Below, piece by piece: positions 30,958 through 37,483 of a DNA stretch of 37,483 bases. A program made the position numbers and the translations under genes. Positions within the stretch are counted from its first letter, which is position 1; each line of letters starts with the position of its first letter. The stretch is from Thermoanaerobaculales bacterium (GTDB taxonomy: Bacteria > Acidobacteriota > Thermoanaerobaculia > Thermoanaerobaculales > Sulfomarinibacteraceae): positions 1-37,483 of the forward strand of contig JARFRM010000008.1 in NCBI GenBank assembly GCA_029287235.1, written 5' to 3'. A model generated the notes under the pieces. That model ran no database searches. It was not told the origin of the DNA and worked only from the letters and a program-made list of their open reading frames with translations.

Positions 30958-33368
30958 CCGCATCCGTTCTCCTCATCGATGGTGACGAACCTCGGGCTCT
31001 GGCCGCCGACGCCTGGCCCGTGAGCATCGGCGGCGCCGGTTGCGACATCCGCATCGACGGTCCCGGCGAAGACCAGACCGTGGCCCATCTCGGGTTCGCC
31101 GATGACGCGGTCTTCATCCAACCCGCCCTCGATTCGCCGATCGCGGTCCACTGCAACGGGATCGCCCTGACCGCCTCACGATGGCTCGACGACGGCGATC
31201 GTCTGGCCGCGGGTTCTTCGAGCCTCGGGGTGCGAATCAGCGGCGACGTGATCGAGATCGTGCTCGAGCGGCGGCCGATCCAACCACCGGCGAAGCCGAC
31301 CCGACCTGCGCCACCACCGGCCGCGGCGCTGCCGACCATCATGGTCCAACCCACCAGCTTCACACCCCGAACCGGGGGCGGCGCCGGCGAGCGGCGGCGA
31401 CTCCGCTTCAGCGTGGTCCTTCTCTGGGCGGCGCTCGCGATCATGGGCGCCCTGGCGTGGTTCGTTCTCACCGGACGAACCGTGGAGATCGAGATCGATC
31501 CGGTTCCGGACCGGCTCGAGGTCCGGGGATCCTGGCCGGTGATCCCCATCGACGGTCGCTACTTCATCCACCCGGGTGAGGTTCGCGTCGAGGCCGAGCT
31601 CGCCGGCCATCGGCCGCTCGCCGAGACCCTGACGATCGACGCGGAAACCGACCCCCGTTTCCATTTCACATTCGAGCCCCTTCCGGGCACCGTCCGGATC
31701 ACCACCGGCGATGTCACCGGCGCCGAAATCCTCGTGAACGGTGAAGTCCTGGCCACGAGCCCGGGAGAGATCGAGCTGCCCATCGGCGAACACGCCGTCA
31801 TCATCCGGGCCCATCGCCGCGCCGAGGCCGCCCGCAGGGTGGCCATCACCGAACCCGGCCAGCGGCTCGAGCTCGACATCACCCTCGAATCCGCTTGGGC
31901 GCCGGTGAGCTTCCGATCGGAGCCGGCCGGGGCCGAAGTCGTTGCCGACAATCGGGCCCTCGGCACGACCCCGATCACCGCCGAGCTCGGCGCCGGTCAC
32001 CACGACATCAGTTTTCACCTTGCCGGCTACGCTTCACATCGAACCCCCATCACCGTGGCGGCAGGGCAAGAGCTCGTTCTGCCGGTCGTCCGACTGGCGC
32101 GGGCCGCGGCACGCCTGATGGTGATGAGCGAACCTCCCGGCGCCAGCGTGACCATCGACGACACCTTCAAAGGGGTCACACCACTGGAGATCGACATCGC
32201 GCCCGAGAGGGAGCACGAGCTTACCCTCGCCAAGGGTGGATTCGAGCTCCACACCGAGAACCTGCGGGTGGCCTCCGGACGGAGCACTCAACTGAAGGTG
32301 GAGCTCGTTGCCCTGAGGGGCGAGGTCCTTTTCACCTCCCGGCCCCCGGGGGCGGAAGTCGTGATCGACGACGAACCTCGAGGACGCACCGACCTCACCC
32401 TCGAGCTGGCCGAACGACTGCATCGGGTCGAGATCCGACTGGCCGGTCACGTCTCCTTTTCCACCACCGTCACTCCTCGGTCGGGAACCGTCGGCCGGGT
32501 GGACGCCGTATTGCAATCGGTGGAGGCCGCCAACCGGCTTGCGGCGAAGATCACCAGTCCGCAGGGCGTCGAACTCAAGCTCATCAACGGCGGACGCTTC
32601 ACTGCGGGAGCGTCGCGCAGGGTGCCCGGTCGTCGCGCCAACGAGGCCCTGCGTTCCATCGAGATTACTCGACCGTTCTACCTGGCGGTACGGGAGGTCA
32701 CGAACCGCGAGTTCCGCGCGTTCGCCAAGGGCCACCGTTCCGGAAGCGCCGGCTCGGCCAACCTCGAGATCGACCACCACCCGGCGGTCCGCGTCAGCTG
32801 GAACGACGCCGCGCGCTACTGCAACTGGCTCTCCGAGCAGGAGTCCCTGCCACCGGTCTATCAGGAGAGAAACGGCGCCATGGTGCCGAGGTCGCCGCTG
32901 CCCGGGGGTTACCGACTCCCTACCGAGGCCGAGTGGGTCTGGGCGGCTCGGTACGACGAGGAGGGTCACGAGCGCAAGTACGCATGGGGCAGCGAGCTGC
33001 CGATACCCCCGGCCGCCGGCAACTATGGCGACCGGACGGCCGAACCCATCCTCGGCGACAGCCTGCCGGACTACTACGACGGTCATGCCGCGACCGCGCC
33101 GACGGGCTCGTTCCGGGCCAACCAGCGCGGGCTTCACGACATGGGCGGCAATGTCTCGGAGTGGGTCCAGGATCTCTACACCATCTACCCACCGGGTGGG
33201 AGCACCGTGGTCGCGGATCCCACGGGACCCGAGGAGGGCGAGTACCATGTGATCCGAGGCGCCAGTTGGATGGACGACAACGTGACCGAGCTTCGGCTGA
33301 GCTATCGCGACTATGGCGATGAGCCACGGCCCGATGTGGGTTTCCGCATCGCCCGCTCGGCGAGGTGA
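30954..33368 (+). CDS. Membrane FHA-like / PEGA / FGE-sulfatase-fold protein (operon gene 4)
   Basis: The protein has 804 residues. Residues 1-105 look like a degenerate FHA domain (WPVSIGGAGCDIRIDG ... DDGDRLAAGSSSLGVRI) but lack the Arg and Ser-His of a phosphothreonine site. A Pro-rich linker and a membrane helix (about 152-172) follow. Three or four PEGA-type repeats span about 249-520 (VSFRSEPAGAEVVADNRALGTTP; VMSEPPGASVTIDDTFKG; FTSRPPGAEVVIDDEPRG). The last 270 residues have an FGE-sulfatase/SUMF1 fold: ITRPFYLAVREVTNREFRAF, VSWNDAARYCNWLS, YRLPTEAEWVWAARY, GLHDMGGNVSEWVQDLY and VIRGASWMDD. The two copper-binding Cys of true formylglycine-generating enzymes are absent near SWMDDN and LSYRDY. 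It may therefore be a non-catalytic binding module or a different enzyme. Faces the periplasm. Confidence 0.85.
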   Translation: MTASVLLIDGDEPRALAADAWPVSIGGAGCDIRIDGPGEDQTVAHLGFADDAVFIQPALDSPIAVHCNGIALTASRWLDDGDRLAAGSSSLGVRISGDVIEIVLERRPIQPPAKPTRPAPPPAAALPTIMVQPTSFTPRTGGGAGERRRLRFSVVLLWAALAIMGALAWFVLTGRTVEIEIDPVPDRLEVRGSWPVIPIDGRYFIHPGEVRVEAELAGHRPLAETLTIDAETDPRFHFTFEPLPGTVRITTGDVTGAEILVNGEVLATSPGEIELPIGEHAVIIRAHRRAEAARRVAITEPGQRLELDITLESAWAPVSFRSEPAGAEVVADNRALGTTPITAELGAGHHDISFHLAGYASHRTPITVAAGQELVLPVVRLARAAARLMVMSEPPGASVTIDDTFKGVTPLEIDIAPEREHELTLAKGGFELHTENLRVASGRSTQLKVELVALRGEVLFTSRPPGAEVVIDDEPRGRTDLTLELAERLHRVEIRLAGHVSFSTTVTPRSGTVGRVDAVLQSVEAANRLAAKITSPQGVELKLINGGRFTAGASRRVPGRRANEALRSIEITRPFYLAVREVTNREFRAFAKGHRSGSAGSANLEIDHHPAVRVSWNDAARYCNWLSEQESLPPVYQERNGAMVPRSPLPGGYRLPTEAEWVWAARYDEEGHERKYAWGSELPIPPAAGNYGDRTAEPILGDSLPDYYDGHAATAPTGSFRANQRGLHDMGGNVSEWVQDLYTIYPPGGSTVVADPTGPEEGEYHVIRGASWMDDNVTELRLSYRDYGDEPRPDVGFRIARSAR

Positions 33369-33390
33369 GGCACTTGGTCTGGAGGATCGA

Positions 33391-33576
33391 ATGAGCAGAA
33401 CAAAGGTCGCGGTGATCATTCTGTTGGTGGCGGCCGCAGCCGCCGTCGCGGTTGTCGGTCCGGGCACATCGTCGGTCACCGCGTCGCCGCAGGAGGGCGG
33501 CCCGGCGCTCGAAGAGTTTGTCCCATCCGAGGAGCTGCCATCGGACAGCGCCGTCGCCTTTCCGGTGGACATCTGA
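33391..33576 (+). CDS. 61-residue secreted or membrane-anchored peptide (operon gene 5)
   Basis: ATG at 33391 with GGAGG six bases upstream; 61 residues. A hydrophobic Ala/Val-rich segment (about 5-23) is followed by a short acidic Pro/Glu tail (EGGPALEEFVPSEELPSD) ending AVAFPVDI. Nothing similar is known to me. Good ribosome binding site, coding direction, and tight spacing (22 and 8 bases) to flanking genes support it being real. Perhaps a small assembly or plug subunit of the channel encoded next; inference only. Confidence 0.65.
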   Translation: MSRTKVAVIILLVAAAAAVAVVGPGTSSVTASPQEGGPALEEFVPSEELPSDSAVAFPVDI

Positions 33577-33584
33577 GGCCGCTG

Positions 33585-34412
33585 ATGCGAAGCAGCCGAC
33601 CCTCCGAGTTCGTCTACCAGTTGGCGGCCCTCCTGATCGCAGTGATTGTGGTCCACAGCTTCTACGTCACCGTGGTTCGACCGCGAGCCGACGAGGACCT
33701 CGCCCTCCAGTCGGCGCGGATGCAGGCCGACCCCGACGCCACACCCGAGCGTTCGGTCTGGATCATCATTCGCGACTTCGAGCAGGAGGCGTGCTTTGTG
33801 CTCATGCTCTGGGCCATGGCCATGATGGCCGCCAAGGTGATCGCAACGAACCGTGAGTCCCGCCTTCTGGACAGCGACCTCGTCCCGGTAGCGGAGGGTA
33901 TCCGAATCCTGCCTGAGGACGCCCGCGAATACACCCGACAGATTCAGGCGCTGCCGACTCTCGCGCGGCGGGCACTCCTGCCCCGCGCCCTGGAGTCCGC
34001 CCTGCAACGTTTCGGCGCCACCGGCAGCATCCAGGCCGCGTCGGAGACCGCCCACGCGGCCTGCGAAGCCGAGGCCGAGAGGCTCGACTCGGAGCTCGCC
34101 ATGGTGCGGTACATCGCCTGGGCGATTCCCTCCATCGGCTTCATCGGCACCGTGCGCGGCATCGGTGATGCACTCGGCCTCGCGCACAAGGCGGTGGCCG
34201 GGGAGATCTCAGGGGTCACGCGAAGCCTCGGTGTCGCCTTCAACTCGACGTTCATCGCCCTGCTCATCAGCATCGTGCTCATGTTCCTCCTCCACCAGCT
34301 CCAGCTCCAGCAGGAGAGGCTCGTGCTCGACACCTCGAGCTATATCGACGACCGGATGATCCAGCACCTGCAGGTGGCGCCCCCTTCCACCTCCGAGCGG
34401 GTCGGACCGTGA
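33585..34412 (+). CDS. MotA/TolQ/ExbB-family proton-channel homologue (operon gene 6)
   Basis: The protein has 275 residues. Four membrane helices are visible at about 11-31, 70-86, 174-194 and 221-240. The signature PSIGFIGTVRGIGDAL (182-197) matches the TolQ/ExbB core (GLFGTVWGI). Thr189 and Thr222 sit where TolQ and ExbB carry the pore threonines. The cytoplasmic loop (about 87-173) is helical and charged. The family forms pentamers that power a partner through proton or sodium flow. The usual partner (ExbD, TolR or MotB) is not in the operon; two VWA proteins with an Asp-containing N-terminal membrane helix follow instead. Confidence 0.88.
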   Translation: MRSSRPSEFVYQLAALLIAVIVVHSFYVTVVRPRADEDLALQSARMQADPDATPERSVWIIIRDFEQEACFVLMLWAMAMMAAKVIATNRESRLLDSDLVPVAEGIRILPEDAREYTRQIQALPTLARRALLPRALESALQRFGATGSIQAASETAHAACEAEAERLDSELAMVRYIAWAIPSIGFIGTVRGIGDALGLAHKAVAGEISGVTRSLGVAFNSTFIALLISIVLMFLLHQLQLQQERLVLDTSSYIDDRMIQHLQVAPPSTSERVGP

Positions 34413-34512
34413 CGACCGAGAGTCTCCGAGGAGAGTCGACCCGTAGGTCGAAGGAAACGAAGCCCTGTCGTTTGGTCGGCGATTCGAGCTCGATTGTCGG
34501 CAGAGGTTCCGA

Positions 34513-35565
34513 ATGCGTCTAGCCCTCGAGCTCGCCGATGCCGGGCTTCTGGCCCTCCCGGAAGAGGGTGAAGCATCGGCGCCGAGCCCCGGTCTGGCCG
34601 TCGTCGACGGCGAGACGATCACCGTCGGGCGAGCGGCGGCGGCGCGAGCCCGATTGACGCCGCGGCGTCTTCACAGCCGTTTCTGGCTCGAGATCTCCAC
34701 CGAGGCCCTCGGCCGTCCATTCGGACGGCATCTGCGATCGGCGGACCTCGCCTGGACCCATCTCAACGAGCTCTGGCGAGAAGCGGGCCACGGGGTGACC
34801 AGCGTCATCCTGGCCCTGTCCGGGGAACTCCTGGCCCTGTCCGGGGAACACAGTGAGGCCAGGCTCGGCCTCATCCTCGGTGTCGCCCGTTCGGCCGGCC
34901 TTCCCGTCGACGGAATGGTCGATGCGGCGGTCGCCTCCTCGGTCGGGCAGAGCCTCGACGGGCCGGTGCTCCATCTCGATCTCGAGCTCCACCGAACCGT
35001 TCTCACTCTCCTCGAGCCCGGCCCCAGGCGCCGCAAGGTCGTCATCTCCGATCGGGTGGGGCTCGTACGGCTTCACGACGCCTGGCTTCGCCTCATGGCC
35101 GGGCTCTTCCTCAAGACCACCCGCTTTGATCCGTTCCACTCGGCGGCGAGCGAGCAGGATCTCTACGACCGTCTCCCGCCCATCCTCCACACCCTGCGTC
35201 GCGGGCCATCGACCACGGTCTCGCTGAGGGCCGAGAACAACGTTTTCACGGTCGACCTCACCCGCGACCAGGTGGTCGCCGCCGCCGACACCCGCTACGT
35301 CGAGATCGACGCGCTCGTACGCTCGGCCATCGCCCATCGTCCGGTCGCGCTTCTGCTCACCGCCCGGGCGGCGAGCGCGCCCGGTCTTGCGGATCGCCTC
35401 GCCGATCTGACCGATCTCGAGGTCGTCGAGCTTCCCTTCGCCGCCGCCGCAGCCGGCGCCCACCAGGCGGCACGGCGGATCGTGGCCCCGGGGCCTGCTC
35501 TTCCCTTCGTGACCGATCTCGGCTCTCCTGGAGCGGAGGTCGCGCCGGTCGCTGCGGAGGGCTAG
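34513..35565 (+). CDS. Predicted actin/Hsp70-fold (ASKHA-like) cytoplasmic protein (operon gene 7)
   Basis: The protein has 350 residues, no signal peptide and no membrane helix. The pattern suggests an ASKHA fold: an N-terminal beta-strand pair (MRLALELADAGLLAL), VDGETITVGRAA, later VTSVILALSG, then VLHLDLELHRTVLTLLEPG (152-170), which resembles a phosphate-2 hairpin. The C-terminal VALLLTARAASAPGLADRLADL could be the adenosine motif region. The match is by pattern only; key nucleotide-binding Asp and Gly residues are not all evident. A 21-bp tandem duplication (34810-34851) repeats the seven residues LALSGEL. The 100-base gap upstream is the largest in the operon. The stop overlaps the next start by one base. 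Confidence 0.6.
   Translation: MRLALELADAGLLALPEEGEASAPSPGLAVVDGETITVGRAAAARARLTPRRLHSRFWLEISTEALGRPFGRHLRSADLAWTHLNELWREAGHGVTSVILALSGELLALSGEHSEARLGLILGVARSAGLPVDGMVDAAVASSVGQSLDGPVLHLDLELHRTVLTLLEPGPRRRKVVISDRVGLVRLHDAWLRLMAGLFLKTTRFDPFHSAASEQDLYDRLPPILHTLRRGPSTTVSLRAENNVFTVDLTRDQVVAAADTRYVEIDALVRSAIAHRPVALLLTARAASAPGLADRLADLTDLEVVELPFAAAAAGAHQAARRIVAPGPALPFVTDLGSPGAEVAPVAAEG
34810..34851 (+). repeat. In-frame 21-bp tandem duplication
   Basis: CTGGCCCTGTCCGGGGAACT plus C (34810-34830) is repeated with one change at 34831-34851, giving LALSGEL-LALSGEH. A recent slippage event is likely because the two copies are almost identical at the DNA level. Confidence 0.9.
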
Positions 35566-36656
35566 TGGCGCGGCGGAAGACCACCCCCATCGGTCTGTCG
35601 TTCCTCGACGCCATGACCTGCGGCCTCGGTGCGGTCGTGCTGCTCTACATGGTGATCAACGCATCGGTCCAACAACAGACCGACCTACTCACCGAGACCC
35701 TGCGGGCGGAGGTCGACCGGCTCGAGACCCAGGTGCTCGCGGACCACGCCCGGATGGTGGAGCTTCGCAACTCGAACCGCGTCATCGAGGACGAACGGGT
35801 GCGGGCGAGTGGTCTGGCGCGGCGGCTCATCGAGGACCTCGAAGAGATCCGCCTCGAGCTCGCCACCTTCGACGCCTCCACCATCGCCCGACGCGAGCAT
35901 GTCAACCGCCTCAAGGCCGATGTCAGATCCCTCGAGGAGGATGCCAAACGACTGTCCGCCGCCACCCCCAGCGATGAGACCCCGGGCAGGAATCTCCGTG
36001 CGCACACCGGCGATGGAGACCGGCAGTACCTCACCGGACTGAAGATCGGCGGTGATCGGATTCTCTTCGTGGTCGACGCCTCGGCAAGCATGCTCGACGA
36101 CACCATCGTCAACATCATCCGCCGCCGCAACCTCCCCGACACCGAGAAGATTCGCGCCGACAAATGGCGACAGGCGGTGGCCACCATCGATTGGCTGACG
36201 ACCCAGATCCCGCGAACAAGCAGGTTTCAGATCTACACCTTCTCCGACCGGCCGCGGGCGGTGCTCCCCGACACCGCCGGTCAGTGGCTCGACGGCGGCG
36301 ATCGGGCGACCCTCGACCGCGCCGTCGCGGCGCTACGCCGGGTTGTTCCCGACGGGGGGACCAATCTCCACCACGCCTTGACCGTGATCACCGGCCTGAG
36401 TCCGCGACCCGACAACGTGACCCTTCTGGTTGACGGCCTGCCGACCATGGGCGCCGGAAAGGAGGCGCGCGGCACCGTGAGCGCCAACCAGCGAGCCAAG
36501 CTCTTCGCCAAGGCCGTCAAGAGCCTGCCCCGCTCCATTCCGATCAACGTCGTTCTCTTCCCCATGGAGGGCGACCCCATGGCGGCCAGCGCCTACTGGC
36601 AACTGGCCATGGCCCACCGGGGCTCTTTCATGTCGCTGTCCGAGGATTGGCCGTGA
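35565..36656 (+). CDS. Membrane-anchored coiled-coil VWA protein 1 (operon gene 8)
   Basis: The protein has 363 residues. GTG at 35565, overlapping the preceding TAG by one base. The only membrane helix is at about 12-33 (LSFLDAMTCGLGAVVLLYMV). Asp15 lies at its start, where ExbD and TolR have PFIDV/PLLDV and MotB has its channel Asp. A coiled coil spans 37-133. The von Willebrand A domain (157-355) has an intact metal-ion-dependent adhesion site: DASAS (Asp171, Ser173, Ser175), Thr266 (DGGTN) and Asp290 (LLVDG). Topology places the VWA domain in the periplasm. Its stop overlaps the next start by four bases. Confidence 0.87.
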   Translation: MARRKTTPIGLSFLDAMTCGLGAVVLLYMVINASVQQQTDLLTETLRAEVDRLETQVLADHARMVELRNSNRVIEDERVRASGLARRLIEDLEEIRLELATFDASTIARREHVNRLKADVRSLEEDAKRLSAATPSDETPGRNLRAHTGDGDRQYLTGLKIGGDRILFVVDASASMLDDTIVNIIRRRNLPDTEKIRADKWRQAVATIDWLTTQIPRTSRFQIYTFSDRPRAVLPDTAGQWLDGGDRATLDRAVAALRRVVPDGGTNLHHALTVITGLSPRPDNVTLLVDGLPTMGAGKEARGTVSANQRAKLFAKAVKSLPRSIPINVVLFPMEGDPMAASAYWQLAMAHRGSFMSLSEDWP

Positions 36657-37483
36657 AACGCCGCGAAGAACTCTCGGTCTTCAGCCTGTCGTTCCTCGAC
36701 GCCATCTGCTGCGGTTTCGGGGCCATTGTCCTGCTGCTCGTGCTCACCAAGATCGGCGAGCCGAGGGCCCTCGAGACCGCACGCGAGGATCTCGACGGAC
36801 TGGTGGCCCGACTCGAAGCCGAGCTCCATGAGATCCGCGGAGAGACCCTCATCCTCGAACGAGAGCTCAGGAGCCGCGAGGAACAGCTCTCCGAGGAAAG
36901 ATCGGGGGTGGCCCGTCTCCGTGGTGATCTGGAGGAGATTCAGGGCGAGTTCGCCGCCAGCCGGCAGCTGTCCGAGGTGTCCGAAATCGTCGAGGGCCGG
37001 CTGGTCGCCGCTCAGCAGGAACTCACCGACGAGATGCGCCGTCTCCAGGAACGTCAGGCCCGAAGGCCGCCCGACGACACCATCGTGGGCGGAATTCCGG
37101 TCGACAGCGAGTACGTCATCTTCATCATCGACACCTCCGGCAGCATGATGAACTACGCCTGGCCGACGGTGGTCAGAAAGATGTCGGAGGTTCTCGACGC
37201 CTATCCCAAGGTCAAGGGCCTCCAGGTCATGAACGACATGGGCCAGTACATGTACTCGCACTACGCCGGCAAGTGGATCCCGGACACTCCCGGCCGTCGA
37301 AAAGCCGTCAAGGAACGTCTCGCGAGCTGGAACGCCTTTTCGAACTCGTCCCCGGTGGAGGGGATCACCGCCGCCATCCGGACCTTCGCCCGCGGCAACC
37401 ATCGGATCAGTCTCTATGTCTTCGGTGACGAGTTCTCCGGAGGGTCAATCGACCAGGTGGTCAAGACGGTGGATCGGATCAAC
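36653..37483 (+). CDS. Membrane-anchored coiled-coil VWA protein 2, 3' end beyond the window (operon gene 9)
   Basis: 277 residues are visible. GTG at 36653 overlaps the preceding stop (GTGA). The N-terminus is parallel to its neighbour: SLSFLDAICCGFGAIVLLLV (membrane helix about 11-32, Asp16), then a coiled coil to about 140, then a VWA domain with DTSGS (Asp160, Ser162, Ser164). The VWA core is only about half shown; Thr and second Asp of the metal site cannot be checked fully. Low similarity outside the first 32 residues and the VWA core means the pair are old paralogues, not a recent duplication. More operon genes may follow to the right. Confidence 0.85.
   Translation, partial: MKRREELSVFSLSFLDAICCGFGAIVLLLVLTKIGEPRALETAREDLDGLVARLEAELHEIRGETLILERELRSREEQLSEERSGVARLRGDLEEIQGEFAASRQLSEVSEIVEGRLVAAQQELTDEMRRLQERQARRPPDDTIVGGIPVDSEYVIFIIDTSGSMMNYAWPTVVRKMSEVLDAYPKVKGLQVMNDMGQYMYSHYAGKWIPDTPGRRKAVKERLASWNAFSNSSPVEGITAAIRTFARGNHRISLYVFGDEFSGGSIDQVVKTVDRIN

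Noticed and set aside
30954-33368. Formylglycine-generating enzyme acting on sulfatases
   Set aside because: The copper-binding Cys pair is missing and there is no sulfatase gene nearby.
32034-34187. 717-codon open frame on the minus strand across the FGE-fold and channel genes
   Set aside because: The opposite strand encodes clear conserved proteins. Long antisense frames are expected from GC-rich codon bias, and its translation shows no recognisable fold.
33585-37483. Zorya-type anti-phage system, because of the MotA/ExbB-like gene
   Set aside because: No ZorB with an OmpA-like peptidoglycan-binding domain, and no ZorC/D/E helicase or nuclease in the visible operon; lipoproteins and VWA proteins do not fit. 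Genes to the right of the window could change this.

Overview
The window is a GC-rich, gene-dense bacterial chromosome segment with a Gram-negative envelope gene set: Pal, CpoB/YbgF, PBP1A and several lipoproteins. A kinesin-type TPR Ser/Thr kinase, a FecR/Trp-rich protein, DUF4388-like proteins, a secreted protease ending in a DGFEAG..AW motif, and many short-tandem/REP-like intergenic repeats suggest an uncultured Acidobacteriota-like lineage (perhaps Thermoanaerobaculia). That placement is an inference from gene style, not from a phylogenetic marker.

Layout. 1-3202 (minus): rpsT, purC and an EF-G paralogue that runs off the left edge. 3291-3535: a heptamer tandem repeat with a short inverted arm. 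3542-4976 (minus): pal and cpoB. 5064-5666 (minus): a TrmH-type RNA methyltransferase, preceded at 5717-5865 by a promoter, a structured RNA of about 110 nt and an intrinsic terminator. 5862-6302 (minus): cytidine deaminase. 6343-6523: an octamer repeat with an inverted arm, then a terminator. 6555-8840 (minus): a FecR/Trp-rich secreted protein. 8931-9229: a REP doublet and a heptamer array. 9234-9716 (minus): a thioredoxin-like lipoprotein. 9844-11771 (plus): an RsbU-like phosphatase overlapping a left-handed beta-helix protein. 11955-14423 (minus): PBP1A. 14596-16017 (minus): a metalloprotease. 16101-16625 (plus): folK. 16791-21308 (minus): pyrE, an NtrC-type regulator, and a kinase-TPR gene split by one in-frame TAA. 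21456-22982 (plus): an ALDH7-type dehydrogenase with a clear promoter, an operator-like dyad and a terminator. 23203-26332 (minus): a YacP-like nuclease and two DUF4388-type proteins. 26539-26711 (plus): tRNA-Val and tRNA-Asp with promoter and terminator. 26816-27439: a truncated REP-associated transposase.

The most interesting part is 27517 to the right edge: nine co-directional, mostly abutting or overlapping genes. They encode two lipoproteins, a membrane TPR protein, a FHA-like/PEGA/FGE-fold membrane protein, a 61-residue membrane peptide, a MotA/TolQ/ExbB channel homologue, a possible actin/Hsp70-fold protein, and two membrane-anchored coiled-coil von Willebrand A proteins. No ExbD/TolR/MotB gene is present. 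Both VWA proteins instead begin with a SFLDA..C/GxGA.VLL transmembrane segment whose Asp sits where ExbD, TolR and MotB carry their proton-bearing Asp. I propose an ion-driven envelope machine in which VWA domains replace the usual periplasmic stator domain. This is an inference from sequence and operon structure and has not been tested.
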